Made by a program: the position numbers and the translations under genes. Positions 44,505 through 56,134 of a stretch of DNA of 64,000 nt are shown here, piece after piece. The stretch comes from Pleomorphomonas koreensis DSM 23070 (lineage in GTDB: Bacteria > Pseudomonadota > Alphaproteobacteria > Rhizobiales > Pleomorphomonadaceae), in contig NZ_AULH01000006.1 of assembly GCF_000425185.1 (NCBI RefSeq), positions 1 to 64,000 on the forward strand. The letters are read 5' to 3'. Within the stretch, counting starts at the first letter, position 1, and each line of letters starts with the position of its first letter. Under the pieces are notes generated by a model that was given only the letters and a program-made list of their open reading frames with translations, ran no database searches and was not told the DNA's origin.

Positions 44505-45170
44505 TCAGTTGCCGAGCACCCTGTCGATCAGCGCCCACAGCTCCGGCGCCCGGTAGTCCGGCACGGCGATGTCGGCGCCGTTCTTCTTCACCGTCGCCGC
44601 ATCGAGCGTGGTGGTGAGCCCCACCGTGACGATGCCGGCGGCGTGCGCCGCCTTGAGGCCCGGCGGCGCGTCCTCGAAGGCGATGGCCTTGTCGGCCGGC
44701 ACGCCCAGCCGTTCGAGACCGGTGAGATAGGGCAGCGGGTCGGGCTTGCCGCGCTCAAGCTCGCCGCCGACCACCATGGTGTGGAAATAGTCGGCGACGC
44801 CGATCTGCGCCAGCATGTCGACGACGTTGGGGCGCGGCGCGTTGGACACCACGGCGAGCCCGATCTTGCGCTCCACCGCCCAGTCAAGCAGATCGATCAG
44901 GCCGTCGATCGGCTTCAGACGGCCGACGATCAACCGCCGGAACAACGCTTCCTTCTCGTCGGCGAGCCGCGGATGGCTGTCGGCCGCGACATGCGGGAAC
45001 AGGTTCTTGAAGATCAGCGAATTGGCCTGCCCGGAGACGTATTTCAGGAAGGTCGGCTCGTCGATGTCGACGCCATAGGCCTTGCCGAACTCCACGAAGG
45101 CCTCGTGATGGAAGGGATCGCTGTTGGTCAGCGTTCCGTCCATGTCGAACAGCAGAGCATGGGAAAACAT
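44505..45170 (-). CDS. HAD-superfamily phosphatase (beta-phosphoglucomutase/PGP-like)
   Basis: A 221-residue HAD hydrolase. The nucleophile motif is LLFDMDGTLTNSDPFHHEAF, motif II reads LAVVSNAPRPNVVDML, and motif IV is AIAFEDAPPGLKAAHAAGIV. The helical cap between residues about 20 and 85 is of the phosphoglucomutase/phosphatase type. It could dephosphorylate a sugar phosphate or isomerise a phosphosugar; the substrate is not evident. Start at 45170 is the family-typical one; an in-frame ATG at 45221 would add a Pro-rich leader. It is divergent from a lysR gene. Confidence 0.88.
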   Translation of the reverse strand: MFSHALLFDMDGTLTNSDPFHHEAFVEFGKAYGVDIDEPTFLKYVSGQANSLIFKNLFPHVAADSHPRLADEKEALFRRLIVGRLKPIDGLIDLLDWAVERKIGLAVVSNAPRPNVVDMLAQIGVADYFHTMVVGGELERGKPDPLPYLTGLERLGVPADKAIAFEDAPPGLKAAHAAGIVTVGLTTTLDAATVKKNGADIAVPDYRAPELWALIDRVLGN

Positions 45171-45376
45171 CGGCGGCGGACTCCGGCTCTCGGGATCGTC
45201 TGGAAGCGGCCCTCCATACACCGGGCACCCCGCCGGGTCCAGCCGCGCCGCCGGGCCGAAGCCGGCGATCGGATCGTCGCCGCCCGGCAGGAGAGCGGAT
45301 TGCGCGACTTTTCATCTTTTCACCCGAACGCGTGGGCTGTATTGATCTCGCCACAAGCACAATGTAGCGGACATAA

Positions 45377-46300
45377 ATGGAACTTCGCCAGCTTCAGCAT
45401 TTCGTGGCCGTGGCCGAGGAGATGCACTTCACCCGGGCCGCCCGCCGCGTCAACATCGTGCAGTCGGCGCTGTCGACGTCGATCCGTGCCCTGGAAGACG
45501 AGCTTGCCGCCCGGCTGTTCATGCGCAATACCCGCCAGGTGCAGCTCACCGCCGCCGGCCGCGTCTTTCTCGACAAGGCCCGGCTCGCCCTCGAAGCGGT
45601 GCGCGAGGCGCGCGACGCCGTCGCCGCCGTGCAGGGCCTGACGCGCGGGCGCCTGGCCATCGGCACGGTGCAGAGCCTGCCGGCCTTCGTCGACCTGCCG
45701 GCCCTGCTCGCCGCCTTCCACGAGCTTTATCCGGCCATCGAGGTGCGCCTCTGCCAGGGCAACGCCGACCATCTCGTCGACAAGATCCGCTCCGGCTCCA
45801 TCGATCTCGCCATCGTGCCGCTGATCGAGGCGCCGCGCGGCATCGCCACCAGGATGATCGCCTGCGAATATCTGGTCGCCATCTGTGCCAAGGACCACCC
45901 GCTGGCCGGCCACAGCGGCGTGCCGCTGTCCGCCTTCCGCGACGAGCCCTTCGTCGACTTCGAGCAGGCCTGGGGCACGCGCCAGCTGGTCGACGCGGGC
46001 TTCCGCCACGCCGGTGTCGGGCGCCGCGTCGCCTTCGAGGTCAACGACCTCGGCACGCTGATCGAGCTGGTGTCGCGCGGCCTCGGCGTGGCGCTGGTGC
46101 CGGAGGCGATCGCCGAGGCGGCGGCCGGGGCGCTCGGCGTCGTCCGGCTCGCCGAGCCGCAGATGTGCTGGGAGCTGGCGGTCGCCACGCTCTCGGGTGG
46201 CAACGGCGAGATGCTGCTCGACGGTGCCCCCAAGGCTTTCATGGACCTGCTGATCGCCGCCCGCCGCGTCGACGAGGATGAGGAAGAGGCGGCCGCCTGA
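45377..46300 (+). CDS. LysR-family transcriptional regulator
   Basis: A 307-residue regulator: helix-turn-helix at residues 1-60 (MELRQLQHFVAVAEEMHFTR, then SALSTSIRALEDELAARLF), followed by a substrate-binding-like effector domain (GTVQSLPAFVDLPALLAAFH, IDLAIVPLIEAPRG). The C-terminus is acidic (DEDEEEAAA). It is divergent from the HAD phosphatase gene, about 200 bp away, and directly upstream of the PHP-UvrD gene on the same strand. Either neighbour may be its target; the effector is unknown. Confidence 0.9.
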   Translation: MELRQLQHFVAVAEEMHFTRAARRVNIVQSALSTSIRALEDELAARLFMRNTRQVQLTAAGRVFLDKARLALEAVREARDAVAAVQGLTRGRLAIGTVQSLPAFVDLPALLAAFHELYPAIEVRLCQGNADHLVDKIRSGSIDLAIVPLIEAPRGIATRMIACEYLVAICAKDHPLAGHSGVPLSAFRDEPFVDFEQAWGTRQLVDAGFRHAGVGRRVAFEVNDLGTLIELVSRGLGVALVPEAIAEAAAGALGVVRLAEPQMCWELAVATLSGGNGEMLLDGAPKAFMDLLIAARRVDEDEEEAAA

Positions 46301-46478
46301 AGCCGGCGGTCACGATTTGCCGGTCGACATGCCGCCCCCGGCCCGCGAAATCCTGCTTCCAGGGCGGCACATATTCCGCCTAAGATGTCGCAGCCTGCCT
46401 CTCGCCGGCTTCAATGCTTCCCGTCTTCCGCTGGATGCAAAGGGCCACCCTCGCCGGCCCCGGATGAAACGGCGCGCC

Positions 46479-49583
<3,105 letters not shown>

Positions 49584-49723
49584 GCGGATTCCTGCACACC
49601 CAATCGTTTGAAATCCGCCGATTGCCCCTCTGCGACGGAATGGACTAGTATGGCTGATCTGGGCAGGCGGGCAGCAGAATCCCGCCGCTTCAGGGGGCGG
49701 AAACGGAAAAGGACCAGAGGCGG

Positions 49724-51286
49724 ATGAACGGCACCGATTGCGTATTGGGCGTCGATCTCGGCACGTCGTCGGTGAAAGCGGTCCTGGTGGACCGGGACGG
49801 CCGCATTCTCGGCCAGGGCCGGGCGGAATACGGCTTCGTCAGCCTGCACAACCTCTGGGCCGAGCAATCGTCGGAAGTCTGGTTGCAGGCGTTCGTGCAT
49901 GCGGTGCGCGAGACGCTGCTGCGCGCCGGCGTCGTCGCGCAGAGCGTCCGGGGCATGGCGATATCGGCGATCGGCGGCGGCACCGGCATCCCCGTCGACG
50001 TCGGCATGCAGCCGATCCGCCCCTGCCTGCTCTGGCTCGACCGCCGCGCCAAGACCGAGAGCGAGCGCGTCCGCCAGATGATCGGCGAGGACGACCTCTA
50101 CGCCATCACCGGCAACGGCGCCGATTCCTATTTCGGCTTCACCAAGATCCTGTGGATCAAGAACCACGAGCCGGACGTCTGGTCGCGCATCAACTACTTC
50201 CTGCCGCCCAACGCCGACATCATCTACCGACTGACCGGCGAGATCGCCATCGACCACTCGCAGGCCTGCAACATCGGAGGCGTCTACGACCTGGGCAAGC
50301 GTGCCTGGTCGCAGGAGATGGCCGATCTCCTCGACATCCCCCAGTATTTCTTCCCCGAGCGGCTGGTCGGCTCGCAGGAGGTGGTCGGCAAGCTGCACAA
50401 GGCCGGCGCCGGCATGCTCGGCCTCCCCGAGGGCCTGCCGGTCTGCGCCGGCGGCGTCGACGCGGCCATCGCCACGCTGAGGGCCGGCGTGGTGCAAGAG
50501 GGCCAGCACGCGGCCATGCTGAGTTCGTCGACCTGCTGGGGCTTCATCCACGCCACGGCCGACCGCTTCCCCGGCCTCGTCTCCATGCCCTATGTGATCG
50601 ACTCGGAGACGCTGACCTACTCCTACGGCGGCTCGGCGACCTCCGGCTCGGTGCTCCAGTGGTTCCGCGACAATTTCGCCGACAACGAGCGGCTGGTCGA
50701 ATCGCTGACCGGCGGCGGCAAGCGGGCCATCTCGGCCTACGATCTTCTCGACGAGCACGCCTCGGCCATCCCGCCGGGCTCCAACGGCCTGATGGTGCTG
50801 CCCTATTTCATGGGCGAGCGCAGCCCGATCTGGGACGTCGACGCCCGCGGCACCGTCACCGGCCTGACGCTCAACCACACCAAGTCGCACCTCTACCGGG
50901 CCATGTTGGAAAGCGTCGCCTACGCGCTGAAGAACAACATCGACTATGGCAGCGCCGCCTTCCCCGGCCTTGAGGACCAGCTCACCGTGGTCGGCGACGT
51001 GTCGAAATCCGATCTCTGGGTGGAGATCATCACCAATGTCACCGGCCGTCCCGTGCGGGTGCTGCCCAACAGCGGCAAATCTGCCTATGGCGCGGCGGTG
51101 CTGGCCGCCTATGGCGTCGGCATGATCGACCGGCAGCAGATGGTCGACTGGCTGGGCGTCCGCCAGGAGGCGCGCGTGCTGACGCCGGACCCGGCCGCCA
51201 ACGCCGTCTACGAGCGCGGCTTCGACAACTTCAAGCGCCTCTACGAGCACATGAAGGCCTATTTCTCCACCGTCAACGAGACCTGA
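49724..51286 (+). CDS. FGGY-family carbohydrate kinase (xylulokinase-like)
   Basis: A 520-residue sugar kinase. N-terminal phosphate-binding motif VLGVDLGTSSVKAVLVDRDG, substrate region SQACNIGGVYDLGKRAW and C-terminal FGGY signature VLPYFMGERSPIWDVDARG with LTVVGDVSKSDLWVEIITNV. Overall shape is that of XylB-type kinases but the GDVSKSD segment, where a GGGAKS-like motif is usual, makes the substrate unclear; a ketopentose is likely. It ends 7 bp from the convergent AraC gene and belongs to the pentose/pentitol region that follows. Confidence 0.85.
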   Translation: MNGTDCVLGVDLGTSSVKAVLVDRDGRILGQGRAEYGFVSLHNLWAEQSSEVWLQAFVHAVRETLLRAGVVAQSVRGMAISAIGGGTGIPVDVGMQPIRPCLLWLDRRAKTESERVRQMIGEDDLYAITGNGADSYFGFTKILWIKNHEPDVWSRINYFLPPNADIIYRLTGEIAIDHSQACNIGGVYDLGKRAWSQEMADLLDIPQYFFPERLVGSQEVVGKLHKAGAGMLGLPEGLPVCAGGVDAAIATLRAGVVQEGQHAAMLSSSTCWGFIHATADRFPGLVSMPYVIDSETLTYSYGGSATSGSVLQWFRDNFADNERLVESLTGGGKRAISAYDLLDEHASAIPPGSNGLMVLPYFMGERSPIWDVDARGTVTGLTLNHTKSHLYRAMLESVAYALKNNIDYGSAAFPGLEDQLTVVGDVSKSDLWVEIITNVTGRPVRVLPNSGKSAYGAAVLAAYGVGMIDRQQMVDWLGVRQEARVLTPDPAANAVYERGFDNFKRLYEHMKAYFSTVNET

Positions 51287-51293
51287 CGGCCGC

Positions 51294-52202
51294 TCAGGCG
51301 GCGGCGAAGCCCTCCATCGGAAAGTCGTAGCCGAGCGCCTCCTGCGACTTGCGGCGGAAGTCGGTGGGCGTGACGCCGATCATCTGCCGGAACAGCCGGT
51401 TGTAGTTGGAGACGTTGTTGAAGCCGACCAGGAAGCAGATCTCCTGGATGGAGCGCGACGTCGAGAACAGGTATTCGCAGGACTTGTTGATGCGCGTCTT
51501 GATGACGTAGCGGCGGAAGCCGATGCCGGTGCATTCGATGAACCAGCGCGAGAACATCTTGTAGCTCATGCCGACGAGGTCGGCGGCCGCCTCCATCGAC
51601 ACGTCCTCCTCGATATGCTCGCGGATATAGTCGACCACCTTGTTGAAACGCCTCAGCGAGGCGGTGCGCGTGTCGATGAAGTAGCGCGAGGTGCCCAGCA
51701 CCGTCTTGCGGCGGCATTGCTTCAGGTGGTCGATGATGCGCATGAAGGAGATCAGCCGGTCCAGCGGCTCCTCGCTGTCGATGCGGTTCATCAGGGCGTA
51801 GACGGCCTGAAGCGTCTCGCCGCCGTATTCGACGCCGAACACCGCCTCGTCGAAGGCCGGGCGGAGCTGGCGCAGCTCGGTCAGCACGTTGGCGCTGGCC
51901 TCGATCCACTCCTTGCGGAATTGCAGGATCAGGTCGCGCTCGGGCACCACGGCGCCGTTGCGCACGTCGCTGACGAAGTTGTGCGGCGTGTAGGGACCGA
52001 TCAGGAACAGGCTGCCGGGCCGGAAGTTCAGCACGGCGTCGCCGATGAACAGCTTGCCGCTGGTCCGGACGATCTGGTGCAACTCGTATTCCGGATGGAA
52101 ATGCCACTTGCCGCTGTCGTTCGGCCAGCCGCAGCGCTGAAAGCGGAAGGAATTGCCGAGGCTGTTGTCGTTCACCTCCAGCGACGGCTTCATCTCGGGC
52201 AT
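51294..52202 (-). CDS. AraC-family transcriptional regulator with cupin sensor
   Basis: A 302-residue regulator. Residues 1-130 form a cupin-like sensor (SGKWHFHPEYELHQIVRTSG, GSLFLIGPYTPHNFVSD). Residues about 195-300 hold two AraC helix-turn-helix motifs (MEAAADLVGMSYKMFSRWFI, SIQEICFLVGFNNVSNYNRL, ending PTDFRRKSQEALG). AAGGA precedes the ATG at 52202. Divergent from the sugar-binding-protein gene, so it probably controls the transporter and kinase genes, sensing a pentose or pentitol. Confidence 0.92.
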   Translation of the reverse strand: MPEMKPSLEVNDNSLGNSFRFQRCGWPNDSGKWHFHPEYELHQIVRTSGKLFIGDAVLNFRPGSLFLIGPYTPHNFVSDVRNGAVVPERDLILQFRKEWIEASANVLTELRQLRPAFDEAVFGVEYGGETLQAVYALMNRIDSEEPLDRLISFMRIIDHLKQCRRKTVLGTSRYFIDTRTASLRRFNKVVDYIREHIEEDVSMEAAADLVGMSYKMFSRWFIECTGIGFRRYVIKTRINKSCEYLFSTSRSIQEICFLVGFNNVSNYNRLFRQMIGVTPTDFRRKSQEALGYDFPMEGFAAA

Positions 52203-52484
52203 CTTCAATCCTTCATCGGCCGGTCTGTCGCCGGCAGGCTTTCGGTCCGCCGGCCGGCCGCCGGTCCTTCGGGGCATGATCGAAGGCCGGCGCCCCCTGT
52301 CAAGACTGACGTCCGGATCGCGCTTGCCACTCAGACCAAAGGCTAAGCGGCATGGCGAATTCCGCTGACGACTCAATGATGGGGTAGAAATAGTACAAGA
52401 GAAATCAGGAAAATCGTCTAGGGCTCCTATTGTCGGTCGGCTAAAACGGTTTGGCCGAAAGGCAATAATCACGGAGGAGACGTT
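52203..52484. promoter_or_regulatory. Divergent promoter region of the pentitol locus
   Basis: 282 bp between araC-type and binding-protein genes. It contains CGGCTAAA-ACGG-TTTGGCCG at 52438-52457 (one wobble pair), 28 bp before the ATG, as operator or leader hairpin candidate, and GGAGGAGA as ribosome site. Confidence 0.5.
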
Positions 52485-53402
52485 ATGAATATCCATGCAA
52501 AAGCGGCCCTGCTCGCCGCTTCGGCGACGCTTGTTCTGTCGGCCGGTGCTGCTCTCGCCAAGGATGCTCCCAAGATCGGTGTTTCCTTTCAGGAGATGAA
52601 CAACCCCTACTTCATCGTCATGAACGAGGAAGTCACGGCTTTCGCCAAGCTGCTCGGCGACAATACGGAAGTCTACGTTGCCGACGCGCGTCATGACGTT
52701 TCCAAGCAGCTCAGCGACATCGAGGACATGGTGTCCAAGGGCGTCAACATCCTGGTGGTGAACCCGACCGACTCCGAGGGCGTGCGCAGCGCCGTCGAGG
52801 CCGCCAAGGCCAAGGGCGTGACGGTGGTGTCCGTCGACGCGCAGGCCGCCGGCGTCGACGCTTTCGTCGGCTCCAAGAACTACGACGCCGGCGTGCTCGC
52901 CTGCGACGCGCTGGTCAAGGAGATCGGCGGCAAGGGTGAAGTCGCCATTCTCGACGGCATCGCCGTGGTTCCGATCCTCGAGCGCGTCCGCGGCTGCAAG
53001 GACGCCCTGGCCAAGGCGCCGGACGTCAAGCTGGTCGACATCCAGAACGGCCGCCAGGAGCGCGACATCGCCGTTGACGTCGTCGAGAACATGATCCAGT
53101 CGCATCCCGACCTGAAGGGTGTCTTCTCGGTCAACGACGGCGGCTCGATGGGTGCTCTCGCCGCCATCGAAGGTTCGGGCAAGGACATCGTCCTGACGTC
53201 GGTCGACGGCGCCCCCGAGGCGACCAAGGCGATCGCCGCCGGCAGCGCCTTCAAGGCGACGGCCGCCCAGTATCCGCGTGACCAGATGCGCATCGGCCTC
53301 GCCATCGCGCTCGCCAAGTACATGGGCGCCCATGTGCCGGCCGTGATCCCGATCGACGTCGAGCTCGTCGACAAGACCAACGCGGCGACCTTCGCCTGGT
53401 AA
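52485..53402 (+). CDS. Sugar ABC transporter substrate-binding protein (RbsB type)
   Basis: A 305-residue periplasmic sugar-binding protein with signal peptide (about 25 residues, ending AALA). Mature start KDAPKIGVSFQEMNNPYFIV and GVNILVVNPTDSEGVRSAVE, VFSVNDGGSMGALAAIEGSG, LTSVDGAPEATKAIAAGSAF are typical RbsB blocks. GGAGGAGA lies upstream of the ATG. First gene of the operon binding protein - ATPase - permease - kinases - epimerase - dehydrogenase, so a pentose or pentitol such as ribitol is the probable ligand. Confidence 0.9.
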   Translation: MNIHAKAALLAASATLVLSAGAALAKDAPKIGVSFQEMNNPYFIVMNEEVTAFAKLLGDNTEVYVADARHDVSKQLSDIEDMVSKGVNILVVNPTDSEGVRSAVEAAKAKGVTVVSVDAQAAGVDAFVGSKNYDAGVLACDALVKEIGGKGEVAILDGIAVVPILERVRGCKDALAKAPDVKLVDIQNGRQERDIAVDVVENMIQSHPDLKGVFSVNDGGSMGALAAIEGSGKDIVLTSVDGAPEATKAIAAGSAFKATAAQYPRDQMRIGLAIALAKYMGAHVPAVIPIDVELVDKTNAATFAW

Positions 53403-53459
53403 TCGAACACGTCGCGGGGAAGGACAGCCCGCCGGCCGCGTTCCCCTTGTCGGGAACAA

Positions 53460-53481
53460 CGGGGAGAGTACGCTCTCCCCG
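53460..53481 (+). other. Stem-loop between binding-protein and ATPase genes
   Basis: CGGGGAGAG-TACG-CTCTCCCCG, a perfect 9-bp stem with a UNCG-type tetraloop, 57 nt after the binding-protein stop. No U-run. Confidence 0.65.
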
Positions 53482-53574
53482 GGTCCGGTCCGGCTCCCCT
53501 CCCCGCGACGAACCGGATTTTCCGGACGGTCCGATCAGCGCCGCCGATCGGCAGCCTGCCCCGAGGGTTCCGCC

Positions 53575-55068
53575 ATGCTCGAAATGAAACACATCACCAA
53601 GAGGTTCCCCGGCATCGTCGCCCTCAACGACGTCTCGCTGTCGCTGAAGCGCGGCGAGGTTCATGCGCTGGTCGGTGAGAACGGCGCCGGCAAGTCGACG
53701 CTGATGAAGATCCTGTCCGGCGTCTACCAGGCCGACGAGGGCGAGCTTCTGATCGACGGCGCCACCGTTCACCCGACACGCACGCGGGAATCGGAAAAGC
53801 TCGGCATCAACATCATCTTCCAGGAATTCAGCCTGGTTCCCCATCTCAACGCCTATGAGAACATCTTTCTCGGCCGCGAGATCCGCACCAAGTTCGGCAC
53901 GCTCGACGGCCGCACCATGCGCGGCATGGCCCGCGAGGCCCTCGACAAGCTCGACATGCATTTCCCGCTCGACCGGCCGGTCGCCGATCTGACGGTCGCC
54001 GAGCAGCAGTCGGTGGAAATCGTCAAGGCCACCATCTTCAAGTGCAATTTCCTGGTGCTCGACGAGCCGACGGCGACGCTGACCCCGCGTGAGGTCAAGA
54101 AGCTGTTCGAGGTGATCGAGCGCCTGAAGGGCCTCGGCGTCGGCTGCTTCTTCATCTCCCATCACCTCGAGGAGATCTTCGAGATCGCCGACACGGTGTC
54201 GGTGCTGCGCGACGGCTGCCACGTCTACACCGGCCCGGTCGACGGCTGCACCCAGGACCAGCTGATCTCCAAGATGGTCGGCCGCGAGGTGACGCAGGCC
54301 TTCCCGCCGAAGCGCGGCGTCGCCGACGCCGCCGAGGCGCCGATCATGGAGGTGCGCAAGCTGCGCTTCCCCGGCTCGGACAGCATCTCCTTCGAGGTGC
54401 GGCGCGGCGAGATCCTCGGCATCGCCGGCCTGGTCGGCGCCAAGCGCACCGAGAGCTTCCTGTCGCTGATCGGCCGCGATCCCTCCATCGAGAAGGACGT
54501 GCTGTTCGAGGGCAAGCCGATCGAGCTGCGCTCGCCGCACGAGGCGCTGACCCACGGCATCGGCTACCTGCCGGAAGACCGCAAGCGCACCGGCCTGTTC
54601 CTGCCCTTCTCCATCCGCTCCAACATCGTGGTCAGCACGCTGGACCGGCTGACCAACAAGCTCGGCATGGTGCTGCCGCGCAAGGAGAAAGCGCTCAGCG
54701 ACCGCTTCATCGCCCGCATGCGCATCCGCACCACCTCCGACCTCAAGACGGTGTCGGAGCTGTCCGGCGGCAACCAGCAGAAGGTGATCATCGCCCGCTG
54801 GTTGGCCAGCAACTGCAAGCTGCTAATCTTCGACGAACCGACCCGCGGCATCGACGTCGGCGCCAAGGCCGAGATCTACGTCATGCTGCAGGAGCTGGCG
54901 GCCCAGGGCCTCGGCGTGGTGGTGATCTCGTCCGACCTGCCGGAAGTGATCGGCATTTGCGACCGCGTCCTGGTCATGCGCTACGGCTCCATCCGCGCCA
55001 CGCTGACCGGCGACGACATAAACTCAGAAAAAATCATGCTTTACGCTTCGGGAGGTGAAAATGGGTGA
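53575..55068 (+). CDS. Sugar ABC transporter ATP-binding protein (RbsA type)
   Basis: A 497-residue double ATPase: Walker [32 protein letters not shown] in place of the usual signature, Walker B FLVLDEPTATLTPRE in the first half; GLVGAKRTES (the GAGRTE position reads GAKRTE), [10 protein letters not shown] and [16 protein letters not shown] in the second. It overlaps the permease gene by 8 bp. It drives uptake of the sugar bound by the upstream protein. Confidence 0.92.
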   Translation: MLEMKHITKRFPGIVALNDVSLSLKRGEVHALVGENGAGKSTLMKILSGVYQADEGELLIDGATVHPTRTRESEKLGINIIFQEFSLVPHLNAYENIFLGREIRTKFGTLDGRTMRGMAREALDKLDMHFPLDRPVADLTVAEQQSVEIVKATIFKCNFLVLDEPTATLTPREVKKLFEVIERLKGLGVGCFFISHHLEEIFEIADTVSVLRDGCHVYTGPVDGCTQDQLISKMVGREVTQAFPPKRGVADAAEAPIMEVRKLRFPGSDSISFEVRRGEILGIAGLVGAKRTESFLSLIGRDPSIEKDVLFEGKPIELRSPHEALTHGIGYLPEDRKRTGLFLPFSIRSNIVVSTLDRLTNKLGMVLPRKEKALSDRFIARMRIRTTSDLKTVSELSGGNQQKVIIARWLASNCKLLIFDEPTRGIDVGAKAEIYVMLQELAAQGLGVVVISSDLPEVIGICDRVLVMRYGSIRATLTGDDINSEKIMLYASGGENG

Positions 55069-56059
55069 AGCTGCTGCCGCGGATGCCAAGTCGCGCGAGC
55101 CAACCGGCGGTCTGGTCGGCCTTGCCAAGGCGGCCGTCGCCCGGCCGGAGTTCGTTTCCTTCGTCGCGCTGATCGTCCTGATGGTCCTGACCGCGTCGAT
55201 GAACGACAACTTCCTGACGGTCGACAACCTGCTCAACATCACCCGTCAGGTGTCGATCACCGGCATCATCGCCGTCGGCATGACCTTCGTCATCCTGACC
55301 GGCGGCATCGATCTGTCGGTCGGCGCCATCGTGGCGCTCGCCTCGACGATGATGGCTGGCATGATCGCCAATATGGGCTTCCCCTTCTGGGCGGCGGCTC
55401 TCCTGGCCATCATGGGCGGCACGCTGACCGGCGCCGTGTCGGGCTTCTTCATCGCCCGCTTCGCGCTGCCGCCGATCATCGTCACCCTGGCGATGATGGA
55501 AATCCCGCGCGGCCTCGGCCTGATCTATACCAACGGCTATCCGCTGCCGATCGACCGCGAATACGGCTTCATCGGTCGTGAATACGTGCTCGGCCTGCCG
55601 ATCCCGACGCTGATCATGCTGGCCGTCTTCGCGGTGGCCTACTTCGTGCTGAACCGCCTGCCGCTCGGCCGCTACGTCTATGCCGTCGGCGGCAACGAGG
55701 ACGCGGCCATCCTGTCGGGCATCCGCACCGCCCGCATCAAGCTGATGGTCTACGCCATCTCCGGCTGCACCGCCGCCATCGCCGGCATGATCCAGACCTC
55801 GCGCCTCTTGTCCGGCCAGCCCAACTCGGCCATTGGCATCGAACTCGACGCCATCGCGGCGGTGGTGCTCGGCGGCACGGCGATCACCGGCGGCCGCGGC
55901 CACATCGTCGGCACCCTGATCGGCGCCCTGCTGCTCGGCGTGCTCAACAACAGCCTGAACATGATCGGCCTCTCCCCCTACAGCCAGCGCGTCGTCAAGG
56001 GCGTGATCCTGCTGGTGGCGGTGCTGATCGGCTACCTCCGCAAGCAGAACTCGCGCTGA
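55061..56059 (+). CDS. Sugar ABC transporter permease (RbsC type)
   Basis: A 332-residue inner-membrane permease: FVILTGGIDLSVGAIVALAS, ALPPIIVTLAMMEIPRGLGL, GGNEDAAILSGIRTARIKLM and GTAITGGRGHIVGTLIGALL are RbsC hallmarks. About nine hydrophobic segments. ATG at 55061 is preferred because GGAGG lies 5 nt upstream. It is followed by a 10-bp stem (56086-56107) and the ribulokinase-type gene. Confidence 0.92.
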   Translation: MGEAAAADAKSREPTGGLVGLAKAAVARPEFVSFVALIVLMVLTASMNDNFLTVDNLLNITRQVSITGIIAVGMTFVILTGGIDLSVGAIVALASTMMAGMIANMGFPFWAAALLAIMGGTLTGAVSGFFIARFALPPIIVTLAMMEIPRGLGLIYTNGYPLPIDREYGFIGREYVLGLPIPTLIMLAVFAVAYFVLNRLPLGRYVYAVGGNEDAAILSGIRTARIKLMVYAISGCTAAIAGMIQTSRLLSGQPNSAIGIELDAIAAVVLGGTAITGGRGHIVGTLIGALLLGVLNNSLNMIGLSPYSQRVVKGVILLVAVLIGYLRKQNSR

Positions 56060-56085
56060 GACTGCGGCGGAACCCCAGGTGAGAC

Positions 56086-56107
56086 GGCCGGATCGCCCGA
56101 TCCGGCC
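56086..56107 (+). other. Stem-loop after the permease gene
   Basis: GGCCGGATCG-CC-CGATCCGGCC, a perfect 10-bp stem with 2-nt spacer, 26 nt after the permease stop and 27 nt before the next start. It may set the ratio of transporter to kinase expression. Confidence 0.55.
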
Positions 56108-56134
56108 GGCAGGAAAAGCGGCAAGAGGTTGGTC

